A stretch of 64,000 nucleotides of DNA from Bacillota bacterium (GCA_021820975.1 JAKADA010000001.1:1-64000); one strand, 5' to 3'. Counted from the stretch's first letter, positions 40,404-49,925 are shown. The notes: generated by a model not told the origin, from the sequence alone. Numbers and translations: made by a program.

Positions 40404-42704
40404 ATGATAAATCACCTTTTTGCTATGAAAAGGCTAGTAGTACTTTCTACTGGTGCTCTGATGGTCATGCCGATGTTTTTTAGTTCAGCGGACGTTTTTG
40501 CGGCAACAGGTACACAAGCGAGCACAACCAAGATAACACAAGCGCAGGCTCAAGCCATTGCTACCAGGTTACTATCGATTCCGTCGTCGTACCAAATGAC
40601 CCAAGGCATGTTACAGACGGATGTTACAGGTCAACCGGCGTACTTTTTGAATTATGCCTATCCTCCCACTACCTCCGCCGTCAATGGTCAGCAAAATTGG
40701 ATCAATGTGGTGATTAACGCCAAAACGGGCCTAATTGAGTCGTACAATACTCAAGCACCAAACTCCGCTTTTGTCTTTCCACTTCCGGTTTCGTTAGCGA
40801 AGGCAACGATTTTAGCGAAGCAGTGGGCGCAAAAACTATATCCTAATCAAGTTTCGCAAACACAAATGGAAACACCACAAACGACACAGGGTGCACTCAC
40901 TGGGCCGACTACCTATACGTTTGATTTTGAGCGAATGGTCCATAACATTCCGGCACCGTTTAACGGATTTTCCTTGCAAATTACGAGTAACGGTACCTTG
41001 ATTTCAGTTAATGACACATGGTCTGCGATATCTTTTCCGTTGCCAAAGCACGTTCTCTCTTCATCAGCTGTTAACGCTTTGTACGTAAAAGCGCTTGGCC
41101 TATCATTAGGGTATGAGAATGTGTGGCAACCAGGCGCCCAATATATAGAAAAATTAGGCTACCAGCCCAGCGTATCGCCTGCGGTAAATTCTTGGTGGAA
41201 TGTACCTTTTAGTATGAATGGCCCCGGTTATCCTGTGCTTGATGCTTCGACAGGGGCACTACTAGGTGATCAAGGTGTTTCTTCCCCCGTTGTGAGACCA
41301 ACCGTGCCAACTCCTGTAAAACCCGGAGGGCCTTCTGTACTTCCCGGATCTCAAAAAGTTAACTGGTCCAAGGATCAGGCGTTACAAGCGGCACAACAGA
41401 TGCTTAGTATCGATCAAACCGACCGCTTAGAGAGCAGTTCAGCCTCGCATGTTCAGCCGTCAGGCGATTTACAGTACACGTTTACCTGGGCGAAAGTCAA
41501 AGGTTCTGCTTCCTTAACTGCCAGTGCGACCGTTGATGCAACGGACGGTATGGTGCTTAATGCCAATAATTTTATGACGGATCCTAAAAACTACAAACTC
41601 GATTTGTTTCATCCGAAAATTTCGGCCGTGCAAGCTGTACAGGATGCCAAGCAATTTGTGATCATGAATTTCCCTCAGGATACGGGTGCACTCGCGCTTG
41701 TTAGCAACGCAAATGCAGGAGCTAAAGGCCTGGCTGAGGTCATGTATCAACTTGTACCGATCGTGCATGGATTACCCGTGTCAAGTGGCATCGGTAATAT
41801 CACACTAAATCCGGTGACAGGACTTGTGCAAAGCTTTTATTGGAATTCGTCAGTGCCACTAACCACCTTACCAACACCTGCTCATGCAATTTCACTTTCT
41901 TTGGCACAGGCGTTGTGGCTGCAAAAGTATCCGATGAACCTTGAATATTTGTTAACACAACCGCAAACAGGTGGCGATCATGCGTCGGCTCATGTTGTTC
42001 TGGTGTACGCGTCGGCATCCCCTGTCAATGGGACTGTCCTTGATGCTTTAACGCAACAATTTATTAATACGTACAATTATCAGCAAACGGTCCCTTATGT
42101 AGGTAGAGTAAAGGATATACAGGGTGTCACTGGTGCAACGCAATTGCAGTTTTTGGCAAATCTCGGTTTTCTCCCTGTTGATCAGCATGGCGATGTTCAT
42201 CCCCAACAAGTGATGACACGCGCGGATTTTGTACAGACTTTGGTGAATGCACTTGGCGTAAGTGGTATGTCCACGCCACTAACGACTGCGATGATGAAGT
42301 CGATGCAAGATATTTCAACGAAGTCAGCTGCTTATCCGTTAATTGCTGATGCTTATGGACATGGATGGTTGATTCCAGGTCAATTATTTGCGCCTAACCG
42401 TCCTGCTACACGCGAATTTGCGGCGTTGACGATTGCCCGTGCGTTAGGTTTTACAGCGCTTATTAATAAACCTGCCTTGTTTCAACTTTCTGTCCACGAT
42501 GCAGCAAGTCTTTCAGGCAATGTTCGCAGAGCTGCTGCCATTATGTTAGCGACAGGGATGATGTCACCCATACATGGGAACTTCGATGGGACAGCGGGCT
42601 TGACAAGATCCCAAGCGGCGGTAGCTATCGTGCAGGCCGCAGTGGTAGAAAGTGTTGACAGTACGGTAGGACTTGGGGCGATGCAAGGTAATATGCCGGG
42701 ATGA
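40404..42704 (+). CDS. Secreted YcdB/YcdC-repeat protein with C-terminal SLH-like domains
   Basis: ATG 40404 follows AAGGAGACG at 8 bases. The 766-residue product has a signal peptide (RLVVLSTGALMVMPMFF, cleavage near VFAATG), then two YcdB/PepSY-like repeats (about residues 40-290 and 315-550) joined by a Pro/Val-rich linker (RPTVPTPVKPGG). SLH-like segments follow at about 570-750 (VTGATQLQFLANLGFL, PQQVMTRADFVQTLV, PATREFAALTIARALG, LTRSQAAVAIV). SLH domains anchor proteins to pyruvylated wall polymers. YcdB-type proteins are secreted in many Bacilli with unknown function; PepSY-like folds often inhibit proteases. It is not functionally linked to the pur operon upstream. Confidence 0.82.
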   Translation: MINHLFAMKRLVVLSTGALMVMPMFFSSADVFAATGTQASTTKITQAQAQAIATRLLSIPSSYQMTQGMLQTDVTGQPAYFLNYAYPPTTSAVNGQQNWINVVINAKTGLIESYNTQAPNSAFVFPLPVSLAKATILAKQWAQKLYPNQVSQTQMETPQTTQGALTGPTTYTFDFERMVHNIPAPFNGFSLQITSNGTLISVNDTWSAISFPLPKHVLSSSAVNALYVKALGLSLGYENVWQPGAQYIEKLGYQPSVSPAVNSWWNVPFSMNGPGYPVLDASTGALLGDQGVSSPVVRPTVPTPVKPGGPSVLPGSQKVNWSKDQALQAAQQMLSIDQTDRLESSSASHVQPSGDLQYTFTWAKVKGSASLTASATVDATDGMVLNANNFMTDPKNYKLDLFHPKISAVQAVQDAKQFVIMNFPQDTGALALVSNANAGAKGLAEVMYQLVPIVHGLPVSSGIGNITLNPVTGLVQSFYWNSSVPLTTLPTPAHAISLSLAQALWLQKYPMNLEYLLTQPQTGGDHASAHVVLVYASASPVNGTVLDALTQQFINTYNYQQTVPYVGRVKDIQGVTGATQLQFLANLGFLPVDQHGDVHPQQVMTRADFVQTLVNALGVSGMSTPLTTAMMKSMQDISTKSAAYPLIADAYGHGWLIPGQLFAPNRPATREFAALTIARALGFTALINKPALFQLSVHDAASLSGNVRRAAAIMLATGMMSPIHGNFDGTAGLTRSQAAVAIVQAAVVESVDSTVGLGAMQGNMPG

Positions 42705-42815
42705 TATGACTTTGTTTACTTCTCTTTGTGGTTGGTGCAACGCTTTATGCATGGACAAAAGGACGTCTGAGAACACTGTACATGCAAGATTCGGGGTAAA
42801 AGGAGGAGGTCACCG

Positions 42816-42983
42816 ATGGATAATAAGACGAGCAATCAAGCAGATGAGAGATCATCTATGCACTTATCGCCACTTGCTTCAAAAAGTCAGGCGCAAGGCG
42901 TTTTACAAGAAGAAATTATGGCAAAAGATGAGCGCACTAAGCACGATCCGGCAAGTGAGAACATAAAAAAGCGTAGACACTAA
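42816..42983 (+). CDS. Small hydrophilic protein, 55 aa
   Basis: ATG 42816 is preceded by an excellent ribosome site (AAAGGAGGAGGT, 42799-42810) at 5 bases. The 55-residue product starts MDNKTSNQADERSSMHL and ends ENIKKRRH; it is very hydrophilic and charged, without membrane helix. The near-consensus ribosome site and a terminator about 60 bases after the stop support a real gene. It follows the SLH protein by 111 bases; that gap contains a 22-codon hydrophobic frame (VVGATLYAWTKGRLRTLY) without a good start, possibly a remnant. The function is unknown. Confidence 0.6.
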   Translation: MDNKTSNQADERSSMHLSPLASKSQAQGVLQEEIMAKDERTKHDPASENIKKRRH

Positions 42984-43045
42984 GCAAGCGGATCATTGGC
43001 TAAAAACAAGTGTGTCTGTTTTCGTCGTGGTTTGCGGTTGACAGG

Positions 43046-43082
43046 GAGTGCGAATGGTTATTGTGATTCGCACTCTTATTTT
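43046..43082 (+). terminator. Intrinsic terminator
   Basis: GAGTGCGAAT (43046-43055) and ATTCGCACTC (43066-43075) form a perfect 10-bp stem followed by TTATTTTTATT. It ends transcription of the small-protein gene and lies just before the convergent end of the MerR gene. Confidence 0.85.
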
Positions 43083-43112
43083 TATTCGAACACATGCTAT
43101 TCCTTCGAAGTT

Positions 43113-43493
43113 TTAAATTTTGGTCTTTTGTGTGCCATTCATCAATGCCGTTCTGTACTCCAACATCCAGTTAAGCGTTTCGAGAATCTGATCCAATTCG
43201 TCCTTCTTACGTTCGATCTCACTCATCTTTTGGCGAATCCATTCAATCACTTGTAGATGGGTACGTGAATTTGTATCATAATCCTGCAAAATTTCTTTCA
43301 GTTCAGCAAGCGAACAACCCACCCCTTGAAACTTCTTTACGAGATTCAGACGCTCGATAGCCTCATCTGAATAGTTACGATAATTATTTTTCTCTCTCTG
43401 AACATGCCGACTGTCCAATAAGCCTTCCTTTTCATAAAAACGAATTGTATAGATTGTTAAACCCGTCTTTTCAGCTAACTCTTGAATCTTCAT
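43113..43493 (-). CDS. MerR-family transcriptional regulator
   Basis: The start ATG 43493 follows GAGGAGAG on the minus strand. The 126-residue product has the MerR winged helix (MKIQELAEKTGLTIYTIRFYEKEGLL, then NNYRNYSDEAIERLNLVKKF) and a C-terminal coiled coil (SEIERKKDELDQILETLNWML). No metal-binding cysteine cluster is present; the only Cys is in GVGCSLAEL. That fits the NmlR/AdhR-like group that responds to aldehydes or other electrophiles, not metals. It is divergent from the epimerase gene, whose promoter it probably controls. Confidence 0.88.
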   Translation of the reverse strand: MKIQELAEKTGLTIYTIRFYEKEGLLDSRHVQREKNNYRNYSDEAIERLNLVKKFQGVGCSLAELKEILQDYDTNSRTHLQVIEWIRQKMSEIERKKDELDQILETLNWMLEYRTALMNGTQKTKI

Positions 43494-43515
43494 GTAAATC
43501 TCTCCTCAAGATGAC

Positions 43516-43546
43516 TTGCCTTAGAGTTTACTCTATAGTTTATACT
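43516..43546 (+). promoter_or_regulatory. MerR-type promoter with 19-bp spacer and operator dyad
   Basis: TTGCCT (43516-43521) and TATACT (43541-43546) are separated by 19 bases. The dyad TAGAGT-TT-ACTCTA (43522-43535) fills the spacer. Overlong 19-20 bp spacers with a central dyad are the hallmark of promoters activated by MerR-family proteins through DNA distortion. It lies between the divergent MerR and epimerase genes. Confidence 0.82.
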
Positions 43547-43596
43547 CAAATTGTTCAAGTAACTCTACATCTCAACAGCTTAAGGAGGACTTTATT

Positions 43597-44439
43597 ATGC
43601 GTGTTTTTGTCACAGGAGCAACAGGCTACATCGGTTTTGCCGTCGTCCGCGAACTCATCAATGCCGGTCATCAGGTCCTCGGTCTTACCCGTTCAGACAA
43701 TGGCGCCGCAGTACTGAAGGAAGCTGGGGCCGCGGTGCACCGCGGTGCCCTTGACGACCTCGACAGCCTTCACAGCGGCGCCGCCGCTGTGGATGGCGTC
43801 ATTCACCTAGCGTTCAATCAAAATAGCGATTTCTCGGACTTCGCCGGCGCGCTCATAACCGATCTACGCGCCGTCGAGACGATGGGGGCGGCACTCGAGG
43901 GCTCCGATAAGCCGTTTGTGATCACCAATCACATGAATGGGGTGGCATCGGAGAACGCGGTGTTCGCACTGGCTGGAGTGCGATCATCGGTCGTCAGTCT
44001 CGCACCGTCCGTGCACGGCAAGGGAGATAAGGGCTTCGTGCCGAGACTGATCAATATCGCTCGCACGAAGGGCGTCTCCGCCTACATCGGCGACGGGACC
44101 AACCGCTGGCCGGCCGTACATCGACTCGATGCGGCGCGCCTGTTTCGCTTGGCGCTGGAAGCCGCCCCGGCGGGATCACGGCTAACCGGTCGCGCCGAAG
44201 AAGGGGTGCCTTTTCGTGACATCGCCGACGTCATCGGTAAGCACCTGAACCTGCCGGTGGTCAGTATTTCCCGCGAAGAGGCTGACGCCCACTTCGGATT
44301 TCTCGGTGCCATTGCGGCGCTCGACATCTCGAGTATATCGCCAGGGTCGAGTGTAGAGACTCAGGAACTCTTGGGATGGCAACCAGTTCATCCTGAACTG
44401 ATTCCGGATCTCGAACAAGGGCACTACTTCGCGCAATAA
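43597..44439 (+). CDS. NAD(P)-dependent epimerase/SDR-like oxidoreductase
   Basis: ATG 43597 follows AAGGAGGAC. The 280-residue extended SDR has the Rossmann motif VTGATGYIGFAVVRELI at the N-terminus. The substrate-side segment KPFVITNHMNGVASENA lacks the usual YxxxK, as in several atypical, NmrA/YeeZ-like SDRs; VHRLDAARLFRLALEAAPAG is the conserved C-terminal helix. Codon use is strongly GC-rich (many GGC, CTC, GCC), unlike both flanks, which suggests recent transfer from a high-GC donor. The gene follows the MerR-type promoter. Substrate unknown; it may detoxify an electrophile. Confidence 0.85.
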   Translation: MRVFVTGATGYIGFAVVRELINAGHQVLGLTRSDNGAAVLKEAGAAVHRGALDDLDSLHSGAAAVDGVIHLAFNQNSDFSDFAGALITDLRAVETMGAALEGSDKPFVITNHMNGVASENAVFALAGVRSSVVSLAPSVHGKGDKGFVPRLINIARTKGVSAYIGDGTNRWPAVHRLDAARLFRLALEAAPAGSRLTGRAEEGVPFRDIADVIGKHLNLPVVSISREEADAHFGFLGAIAALDISSISPGSSVETQELLGWQPVHPELIPDLEQGHYFAQ

Positions 44440-44454
44440 CTAAATCAATTTGCT

Positions 44455-44496
44455 AATAGCAGGTCTTGCGAAAGTGCGAGACCTGCTATTTTGCTT
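44455..44496 (+). terminator. Intrinsic terminator after the epimerase gene
   Basis: AATAGCAGGTCT (44455-44466) pairs with AGACCTGCTATT (44479-44490), followed by TTGCTTT. A GCG/CGC-type inner pairing may extend the stem. Confidence 0.85.
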
Positions 44497-44564
44497 TGAA
44501 TCAAGTTGTGAACCTAGAAGCCTATTATCTGTTCTATCATACGGTTTCTTTTTTGATGGAATAC

Positions 44565-44593
44565 TTGCAAGTTTATACACATATATGTATAAT
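44565..44593 (+). promoter_or_regulatory. Promoter of the arg operon with an overlapping palindrome
   Basis: TTGCAA (44565-44570) and TATAAT (44588-44593) have a 17-base spacer, 22 bases before the argC start. The 18-bp palindrome TATACACATATATGTATA (44574-44591) overlaps the spacer and -10 box. It is well placed for an arginine repressor (ArgR/AhrC), although its fit to the classical ARG box is only partial. Confidence 0.75.
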
Positions 44594-44615
44594 GATTCGA
44601 CAAGGGGGTGGCAGT

Positions 44616-45686
44616 ATGCGTGTGGCTATTTTTGGGGCTACAGGGTATAGCGGGACCGAAGCGATGCGTTTACTTGCTGCTAGATCGGACATTGAAATTG
44701 TATGGGTAGGGTCGAACAGTAAAGCGGGTCAGTTGGTCAAAGATGTATTGCCACAACTACGACATCTTGCGATTAGTGAACTGCGTTTTGAACAAAATGT
44801 TGATCTTGCGTTTTTTAAGGAATATGTGGAGGTAGCAATGCTGGCTTTACCTCACGGTCAAGCGCAGATGCTTGTTCCACAACTGCTGAAACAAGGTATT
44901 CGCGTGATTGATTTTAGTGGTGATTTTCGGTTATCACCTGAACTTTATGAGACATGGTATAAGCGGCCGTATAAAGGTGCAGACGATATCAAAGCTGTTT
45001 ATGGTTTGCCAGAACTTTTTCGCGATCGCATTCGTGATGCGATGCTGATTGCAAATCCTGGTTGTTATGCGACAGCGGCTGAACTTGCGCTTTTACCGTT
45101 GATGGATACAGCGCTTATTGATGATCAGCATCTTGTGCTTGATGCCAAATCAGGCGTGACAGGGGCTGGGAAAAATCCACAACAATCTACACATTTTGTG
45201 GAAGTAGAAGAAAGTTTACGTGCTTATAAAGTGGGTGAGCACCAACATACACCGGAAATTGAACAGGTGCTGTGGCAAGCTAAGCAAAAGTCTGGCAACT
45301 ATGCACAAAGTCAAGGAACTTTAGCGCCGACGATATTGATGACAACACAGTTGTTGCCAATCCGTCGTGGTATTTATATGACGGCATATGCTTTTCTTCA
45401 AGAAAAGGTTTCTGCACAAGAGATTCACGAAATATATACAAAACGTTATGCTTTAGAACCATTTGTTGATGTTTTGCCATTAGGTCAAATTCCTGAAATT
45501 CGGTATGTCACCGGAACCAATGTTTGTCAATTAGGTATTCATGTGGATACGCGAACGAATACCGTGTTGGTGATGTCTTCGCTCGACAACCTTGTGAAAG
45601 GCGCTGCTGGGCAAGCTATTCAAAATTTAAATCTTATGTTTGGTTGTGATGAGACTTTAGGGTTACCTGTCGAGCCATGGGTTTGA
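44616..45686 (+). CDS. argC: N-acetyl-gamma-glutamyl-phosphate reductase
   Basis: ATG 44616 follows AAGGGGGTGG. The 356-residue enzyme has VAIFGATGYSGTEAMRLL (NADP-binding), catalytic Cys in IANPGCYATAAELAL (about residue 150), SGVTGAGKNP and conserved His in VGEHQHTPEI. It reduces N-acetylglutamyl phosphate to the semialdehyde. It is the first gene of the arg operon. Confidence 0.96.
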   Translation: MRVAIFGATGYSGTEAMRLLAARSDIEIVWVGSNSKAGQLVKDVLPQLRHLAISELRFEQNVDLAFFKEYVEVAMLALPHGQAQMLVPQLLKQGIRVIDFSGDFRLSPELYETWYKRPYKGADDIKAVYGLPELFRDRIRDAMLIANPGCYATAAELALLPLMDTALIDDQHLVLDAKSGVTGAGKNPQQSTHFVEVEESLRAYKVGEHQHTPEIEQVLWQAKQKSGNYAQSQGTLAPTILMTTQLLPIRRGIYMTAYAFLQEKVSAQEIHEIYTKRYALEPFVDVLPLGQIPEIRYVTGTNVCQLGIHVDTRTNTVLVMSSLDNLVKGAAGQAIQNLNLMFGCDETLGLPVEPWV

Positions 45687-45701
45687 CAAGGAGGCGAGAA
45701 A

Positions 45702-46502
45702 GTGCAGACAGTCGTTATTAAGTATGGTGGCAGTGTTGGCGGTCAACAGACAGACTTATTGCAAGAGATTGCCCATGCATCTAGTTACTCTATGCGCGTT
45801 GTCGTCGTACATGGCGGTGGGCCGGAAATCACAGCCTTACTTGAGAAGTTAGGACACACTTCTACGTTTCTTGATGGGCACCGTGTGACTGATGAGACAA
45901 CGCTTGAAGCGGTTGAAATGGTTTTATGCGGGCGTGTCGGCAAACGTATGGTGAGAATCTTGCAAGGTTTAGGTGCAAAAGCCGTCAGCGTTAGTGGTGA
46001 AGATGGCTTTATGATCAAAGCAGCACCTTATGGAGATGACGACGTTTTAGGATATGTCGGGCGAGTTGATCAGGTGGATGTTTCGTTGCTAGACGTATTG
46101 CTTGATGCAGGGTATATCCCTGTAGTTGCGCCACTCGGTGTGGATGCAATGGGACATGTTCGCAACATTAACGCAGACCTTGTTGCAGGCAGTATCGCAG
46201 GAATGTTACAAGCGGATGCTTTTGTACTTGCAACCGACGTTGCAGGCGTAAAACAACGTCAAAACGATGACGTGGCGGTACCTTTACTTTCGATGCAACA
46301 AGCAAAAGCTTGGATACAAGAAGGCGTTATTACAGGTGGTATGATTCCCAAAGTGACGGCAGCGCTCGATGCTTTAAAGTGGGGTGCAAAATCAGCGCAT
46401 ATCGTCGATGCGAGGCAAAAAGGACTGTTCGCTGCATTACAGGCAGACAAGGCGTTTGGAACGCAAATCGTTGTGGCTACTAAGGAGGGGATGTCGTCGT
46501 GA
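45702..46502 (+). CDS. argB: N-acetylglutamate kinase
   Basis: GTG 45702 follows AAGGAGGCG, 15 bases after argC. The 266-residue amino-acid kinase has VVIKYGGSVGG, VVHGGGPEITALL, HRVTDETTLEAVEMVL and NINADLVAGSIAGML. It phosphorylates N-acetylglutamate, usually the feedback-controlled step. The N-terminal arginine-sensing helix of inhibited hexameric kinases is not evident. It overlaps argD by 4 bases. Confidence 0.95.
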   Translation: MQTVVIKYGGSVGGQQTDLLQEIAHASSYSMRVVVVHGGGPEITALLEKLGHTSTFLDGHRVTDETTLEAVEMVLCGRVGKRMVRILQGLGAKAVSVSGEDGFMIKAAPYGDDDVLGYVGRVDQVDVSLLDVLLDAGYIPVVAPLGVDAMGHVRNINADLVAGSIAGMLQADAFVLATDVAGVKQRQNDDVAVPLLSMQQAKAWIQEGVITGGMIPKVTAALDALKWGAKSAHIVDARQKGLFAALQADKAFGTQIVVATKEGMSS

Positions 46503-47740
46503 TGCCAGAAACCAACTTGACAGCATTTGATCATGCATCATGGTCATCACAACAAATTGTTGACGCAGATGCTTCTTCCGTGATGCACACGTATGCACGT
46601 CAACCATTGCAAATTGTGCGAGGTGTTGGCATGTATGTTTATGATACGCAAGGAAAAGATTATCTTGATTTTACTAGTGGCATCGCTGTTTGCGGCTTAG
46701 GGCATTGCCATCCCGCACTAGTCGAGGCGGTTACGGATCAAGTGCAAACGTTGTGGCATATGTCAAACATTTATCTAACAACGCCGCAAGCAAATCTTGC
46801 GGCGCGCTTGACGGAAGTGTCCGGGTTTGATCGCGTGTTTTTTTGTAACTCAGGTGCGGAAGCCAATGAAGCTGCTATCAAGTTAGTTCGTCGTTACAGT
46901 AAGAAAAAGTATGGCGCGCAAAAAGGTGAAATTTTAACGTTTGCTAACTGTTTTCATGGCCGTACGATTGCAACGGTGACAGCGACGGCGCAACCGAAAT
47001 ATCAAGAAGGTTTTGGCCCTTTGCCTGGTGGGTTTCGCTATGTGGAAGATTTTACGATTGATGCAGTTTTAGCTGCATTAACGGCAAAAACCTGTGCCAT
47101 TATGATTGAGCCGATTCAAGGTGAAGGTGGTGTGCGACCGGTTCCACCAGATTTTTTACAGGCGTTGCGTGCGTTTTGTGATGCGCATCATCTTCTTTTG
47201 ATTTTTGATGAAGTGCAAACCGGTGTTGGCCGATCCGGTGCTTGGCTTGCCTGGCAACGCATCGGTGTCAAACCTGATGTGATTACGATGGCAAAGTCCC
47301 TTGCAGGCGGGTTGCCAATAGGTGCGATGATGGCGACAGAAGAGGTTGCCAGTGCATTTACACCTGGAACGCATGGGTCAACATTTGGTGGTAATCCTGT
47401 TGCAGCGCGTGCTGCGTTAGCTGTGCTTGATACGGTGATGGCTCCGGGGTTTCTTGAGCAAGTAAGGCGTCGTGGTCAGCAATTATACGGGTTGCTTTGT
47501 GATCTTGCGATGAAATATGACGTGATTTCCGATGTGCGCGGTATGGGATTGATGTGGGGGTTAGAATGCAAAGGAATAGATGCTGTTTCTGTGATGAACG
47601 CTTGTCGTGAGCATGGCTTGCTCGTCTTGACGGCATCGGGCAATACTGTGCGTCTTTTACCGCCGCTGATTGCGACGTCAGCAGACATTGAAAAGGCGGT
47701 GTCGCTGCTTGATGAGGCGATTAAGGAGGTTAGCGCATGA
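46499..47740 (+). CDS. argD: Acetylornithine aminotransferase
   Basis: GTG 46499 (or the adjacent ATG 46502) overlaps argB. The 413-residue class III PLP aminotransferase has FCNSGAEANEAAIKL, ANCFHGRTIATVTATAQPKY, LIFDEVQTGVGRSG and the PLP-binding Lys in ITMAKSLAGGLPIGAMM. It forms N-acetylornithine from the semialdehyde. It overlaps argF by 4 bases (ATGA). Confidence 0.95.
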   Translation: MMPETNLTAFDHASWSSQQIVDADASSVMHTYARQPLQIVRGVGMYVYDTQGKDYLDFTSGIAVCGLGHCHPALVEAVTDQVQTLWHMSNIYLTTPQANLAARLTEVSGFDRVFFCNSGAEANEAAIKLVRRYSKKKYGAQKGEILTFANCFHGRTIATVTATAQPKYQEGFGPLPGGFRYVEDFTIDAVLAALTAKTCAIMIEPIQGEGGVRPVPPDFLQALRAFCDAHHLLLIFDEVQTGVGRSGAWLAWQRIGVKPDVITMAKSLAGGLPIGAMMATEEVASAFTPGTHGSTFGGNPVAARAALAVLDTVMAPGFLEQVRRRGQQLYGLLCDLAMKYDVISDVRGMGLMWGLECKGIDAVSVMNACREHGLLVLTASGNTVRLLPPLIATSADIEKAVSLLDEAIKEVSA

Positions 47741-48696
47741 CGCTAAGTTCGTTACATGAGCTTTCGGAACGTTTTCGGGGACGCGATTTTCTCGATTTTT
47801 CAACGTATACGGGTGAAGAAATTAAAGCATTGTTAGACGGTGCAAAGAGCTTAAAAATATTGCGTCAGCAAGGCGAACAGCACCTACTTTTGCAAGGCAA
47901 GACGCTTGGTATGATCTTTGATAAAGCATCGACAAGAACGCGTGTATCTTTTGAAGTCGGTATGTTTGAATTAGGTGGACACGCGCTGTTTTTGGCAAAT
48001 GACGCGACGCAACTTGGACGTGGCGAACCGATCATCGATACGGCTCGTGTTTTGTCACGCTACTTGCAAGCGATCATGATTCGTACATTTGCTCATCAAA
48101 GTATGGAAGAGTTAGCTACGTATGCAACGATTCCAATTATCAATGGGCTAACCGATGAGCACCATCCGTGTCAGGTACTTGCCGATTTATTGACGATCGA
48201 AGAGAAAAAAGGACATTTTGATGGAGTGACGATCGCGTATGTGGGTGATGGCAATAATATGGCCCATTCGCTATTACAGGCGGCACCACTTGTCGGCATG
48301 AATATTCGTGTCGCAACGCCTTCAGGATATGAACCCGATGCAACGATCGTAGCGCAAGCAAAAATGTCGGCGAAATCTTCTGGTACGGAAATTTTAGTGA
48401 CGAATGATCCTTATGTTGCCGCGCTTGATGCGGATGTGATTTACACCGATGTATGGGCTAGTATGGGGCAAGAAGAATCGGCACAAAAGCGAATCAACGA
48501 TTTTTCGACTTTTCAGGTCAACGATGCTTTGTTTGAGGCAGCAGACGATGATGCGATTTTTTTGCATTGCCTGCCTGCTCATCGCGGTGAAGAAGTAACG
48601 GAATCAGTGCTTGAAGGCGCGCATAGTGTCGTGTTTGATCAGGCAGAGAACCGTCTGCATGTACAAAAAGCCGTTATGGTGGCCGTGATCGGCTAA
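47737..48696 (+). CDS. argF: Ornithine carbamoyltransferase
   Basis: The 319-residue enzyme has the carbamoyl-phosphate motif STRTRVSFE (about residues 66-74), HHPCQVLADL (about 146) and the ornithine loop HCLPAHRGEEV (about 280). It makes citrulline. It overlaps argD and is followed 29 bases later by argG, which has its own GGGAGGAAA site. Confidence 0.96.
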   Translation: MTLSSLHELSERFRGRDFLDFSTYTGEEIKALLDGAKSLKILRQQGEQHLLLQGKTLGMIFDKASTRTRVSFEVGMFELGGHALFLANDATQLGRGEPIIDTARVLSRYLQAIMIRTFAHQSMEELATYATIPIINGLTDEHHPCQVLADLLTIEEKKGHFDGVTIAYVGDGNNMAHSLLQAAPLVGMNIRVATPSGYEPDATIVAQAKMSAKSSGTEILVTNDPYVAALDADVIYTDVWASMGQEESAQKRINDFSTFQVNDALFEAADDDAIFLHCLPAHRGEEVTESVLEGAHSVVFDQAENRLHVQKAVMVAVIG

Positions 48697-48725
48697 CGAA
48701 GTATTCTTAGGGAGGAAATGAAATT

Positions 48726-49925
48726 ATGTCCACAAAACCAAAGTTAGTTTTAGCGTATTCAGGTGGTCTTGATACGTCGGTAGCGATTAAGTGGTTAAGC
48801 GAAAATGGCTATGATGTGGTTGCGATGTCAGTTGACGTTGGCGAAGGTAAGGATTTGGCTTTCGTCAAGGGAAAAGCCTTGACAATCGGTGCTGTCGAAT
48901 CGTATATGATCGATGCAAGAGACAAATTTGCTCGCGAATATGTTTTGCCAAGTTTGCTTGCCAATGCAATGTATGAAGGAGTCTATCCACTTTCTGCCGC
49001 CTTATCGCGCCCTTTGATTTCCGAATTGCTCGTCGAAGTGGCTAAGCGCGAAAGTGCCGTGGCGGTGGCTCATGGCTGTACTGGTAAAGGCAACGACCAG
49101 GTGCGTTTTGATGTATCTGTGGCAGCTCTAGCACCAGATGTTAAAGTGGTTGCGCCTGTTCGGGAATGGGCATGGTCGCGCGATGAAGAGATCGCTTATG
49201 CAAAAGAACATGGTATTCCCATTCCGATTACGCTAGATAGTCCGTTTAGCATCGATGCAAACCTGTGGGGTCGCAGCTGTGAAGCTGGTGTCTTAGAAGA
49301 TCCTTGGGCACAGGCGCCTGAAGAGGCTTTTGAATGGACGCAAAGTCCTGAAAATGCACCAAATGAAGCAACGTATGTTGAGATTGAATTTAGTCAAGGT
49401 GTACCTATCGCAATTGATGACGAATCCATGGCTTTGGTTGATTTGATCGCGCATCTCAACAAACTTGCGGGACAACATGGTGTTGGACGTATTGATCATG
49501 TGGAAAACCGCTTGGTTGGTATCAAATCGCGCGAAGTATATGAAGCTCCTGCTGCGCTTACGTTGATCAAAGCACACCAAGCGTTAGAGTACATCACGCT
49601 GACACGTGAAGTGGCTCAATTTAAACCTATTCTTGAACAAAAGTATGCTGAACTTGTTTATAATGGTTTATGGTTTTCGGCGCTTAAGCAAGCGGTGGAT
49701 GCTTTTATCCTAGAAACGCAAAAAAATGTGACAGGTACGGTTCGTGTGAAATTGTTTAAAGGCAGTGCTTCTGTTGTCGGATCTACTTCACCCTATTCGC
49801 TGTATAATCGCAGTTTAGCAACGTACACAGCAGATGATGAATTTGATCATAAAGCGGCTGTTGGGTTTATCTCCTTGTGGGGGCTTCCAACGCGTCTACA
49901 AGCTAAAGTATCGAAAGAACTGTAA
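48726..49925 (+). CDS. argG: Argininosuccinate synthase
   Basis: ATG 48726 follows GGGAGGAAATG. The 399-residue enzyme has the PP-loop [30 protein letters not shown] and [15 protein letters not shown]. It condenses citrulline and aspartate with ATP. A strong hairpin separates it from argH. Confidence 0.97.
   Translation: MSTKPKLVLAYSGGLDTSVAIKWLSENGYDVVAMSVDVGEGKDLAFVKGKALTIGAVESYMIDARDKFAREYVLPSLLANAMYEGVYPLSAALSRPLISELLVEVAKRESAVAVAHGCTGKGNDQVRFDVSVAALAPDVKVVAPVREWAWSRDEEIAYAKEHGIPIPITLDSPFSIDANLWGRSCEAGVLEDPWAQAPEEAFEWTQSPENAPNEATYVEIEFSQGVPIAIDDESMALVDLIAHLNKLAGQHGVGRIDHVENRLVGIKSREVYEAPAALTLIKAHQALEYITLTREVAQFKPILEQKYAELVYNGLWFSALKQAVDAFILETQKNVTGTVRVKLFKGSASVVGSTSPYSLYNRSLATYTADDEFDHKAAVGFISLWGLPTRLQAKVSKEL

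Noticed and set aside
48893-48900. TGTCGAA heptamer inside argG (also one in uvrB near 58783)
   Set aside because: Single copies within coding sequence are expected by chance and show no promoter context.
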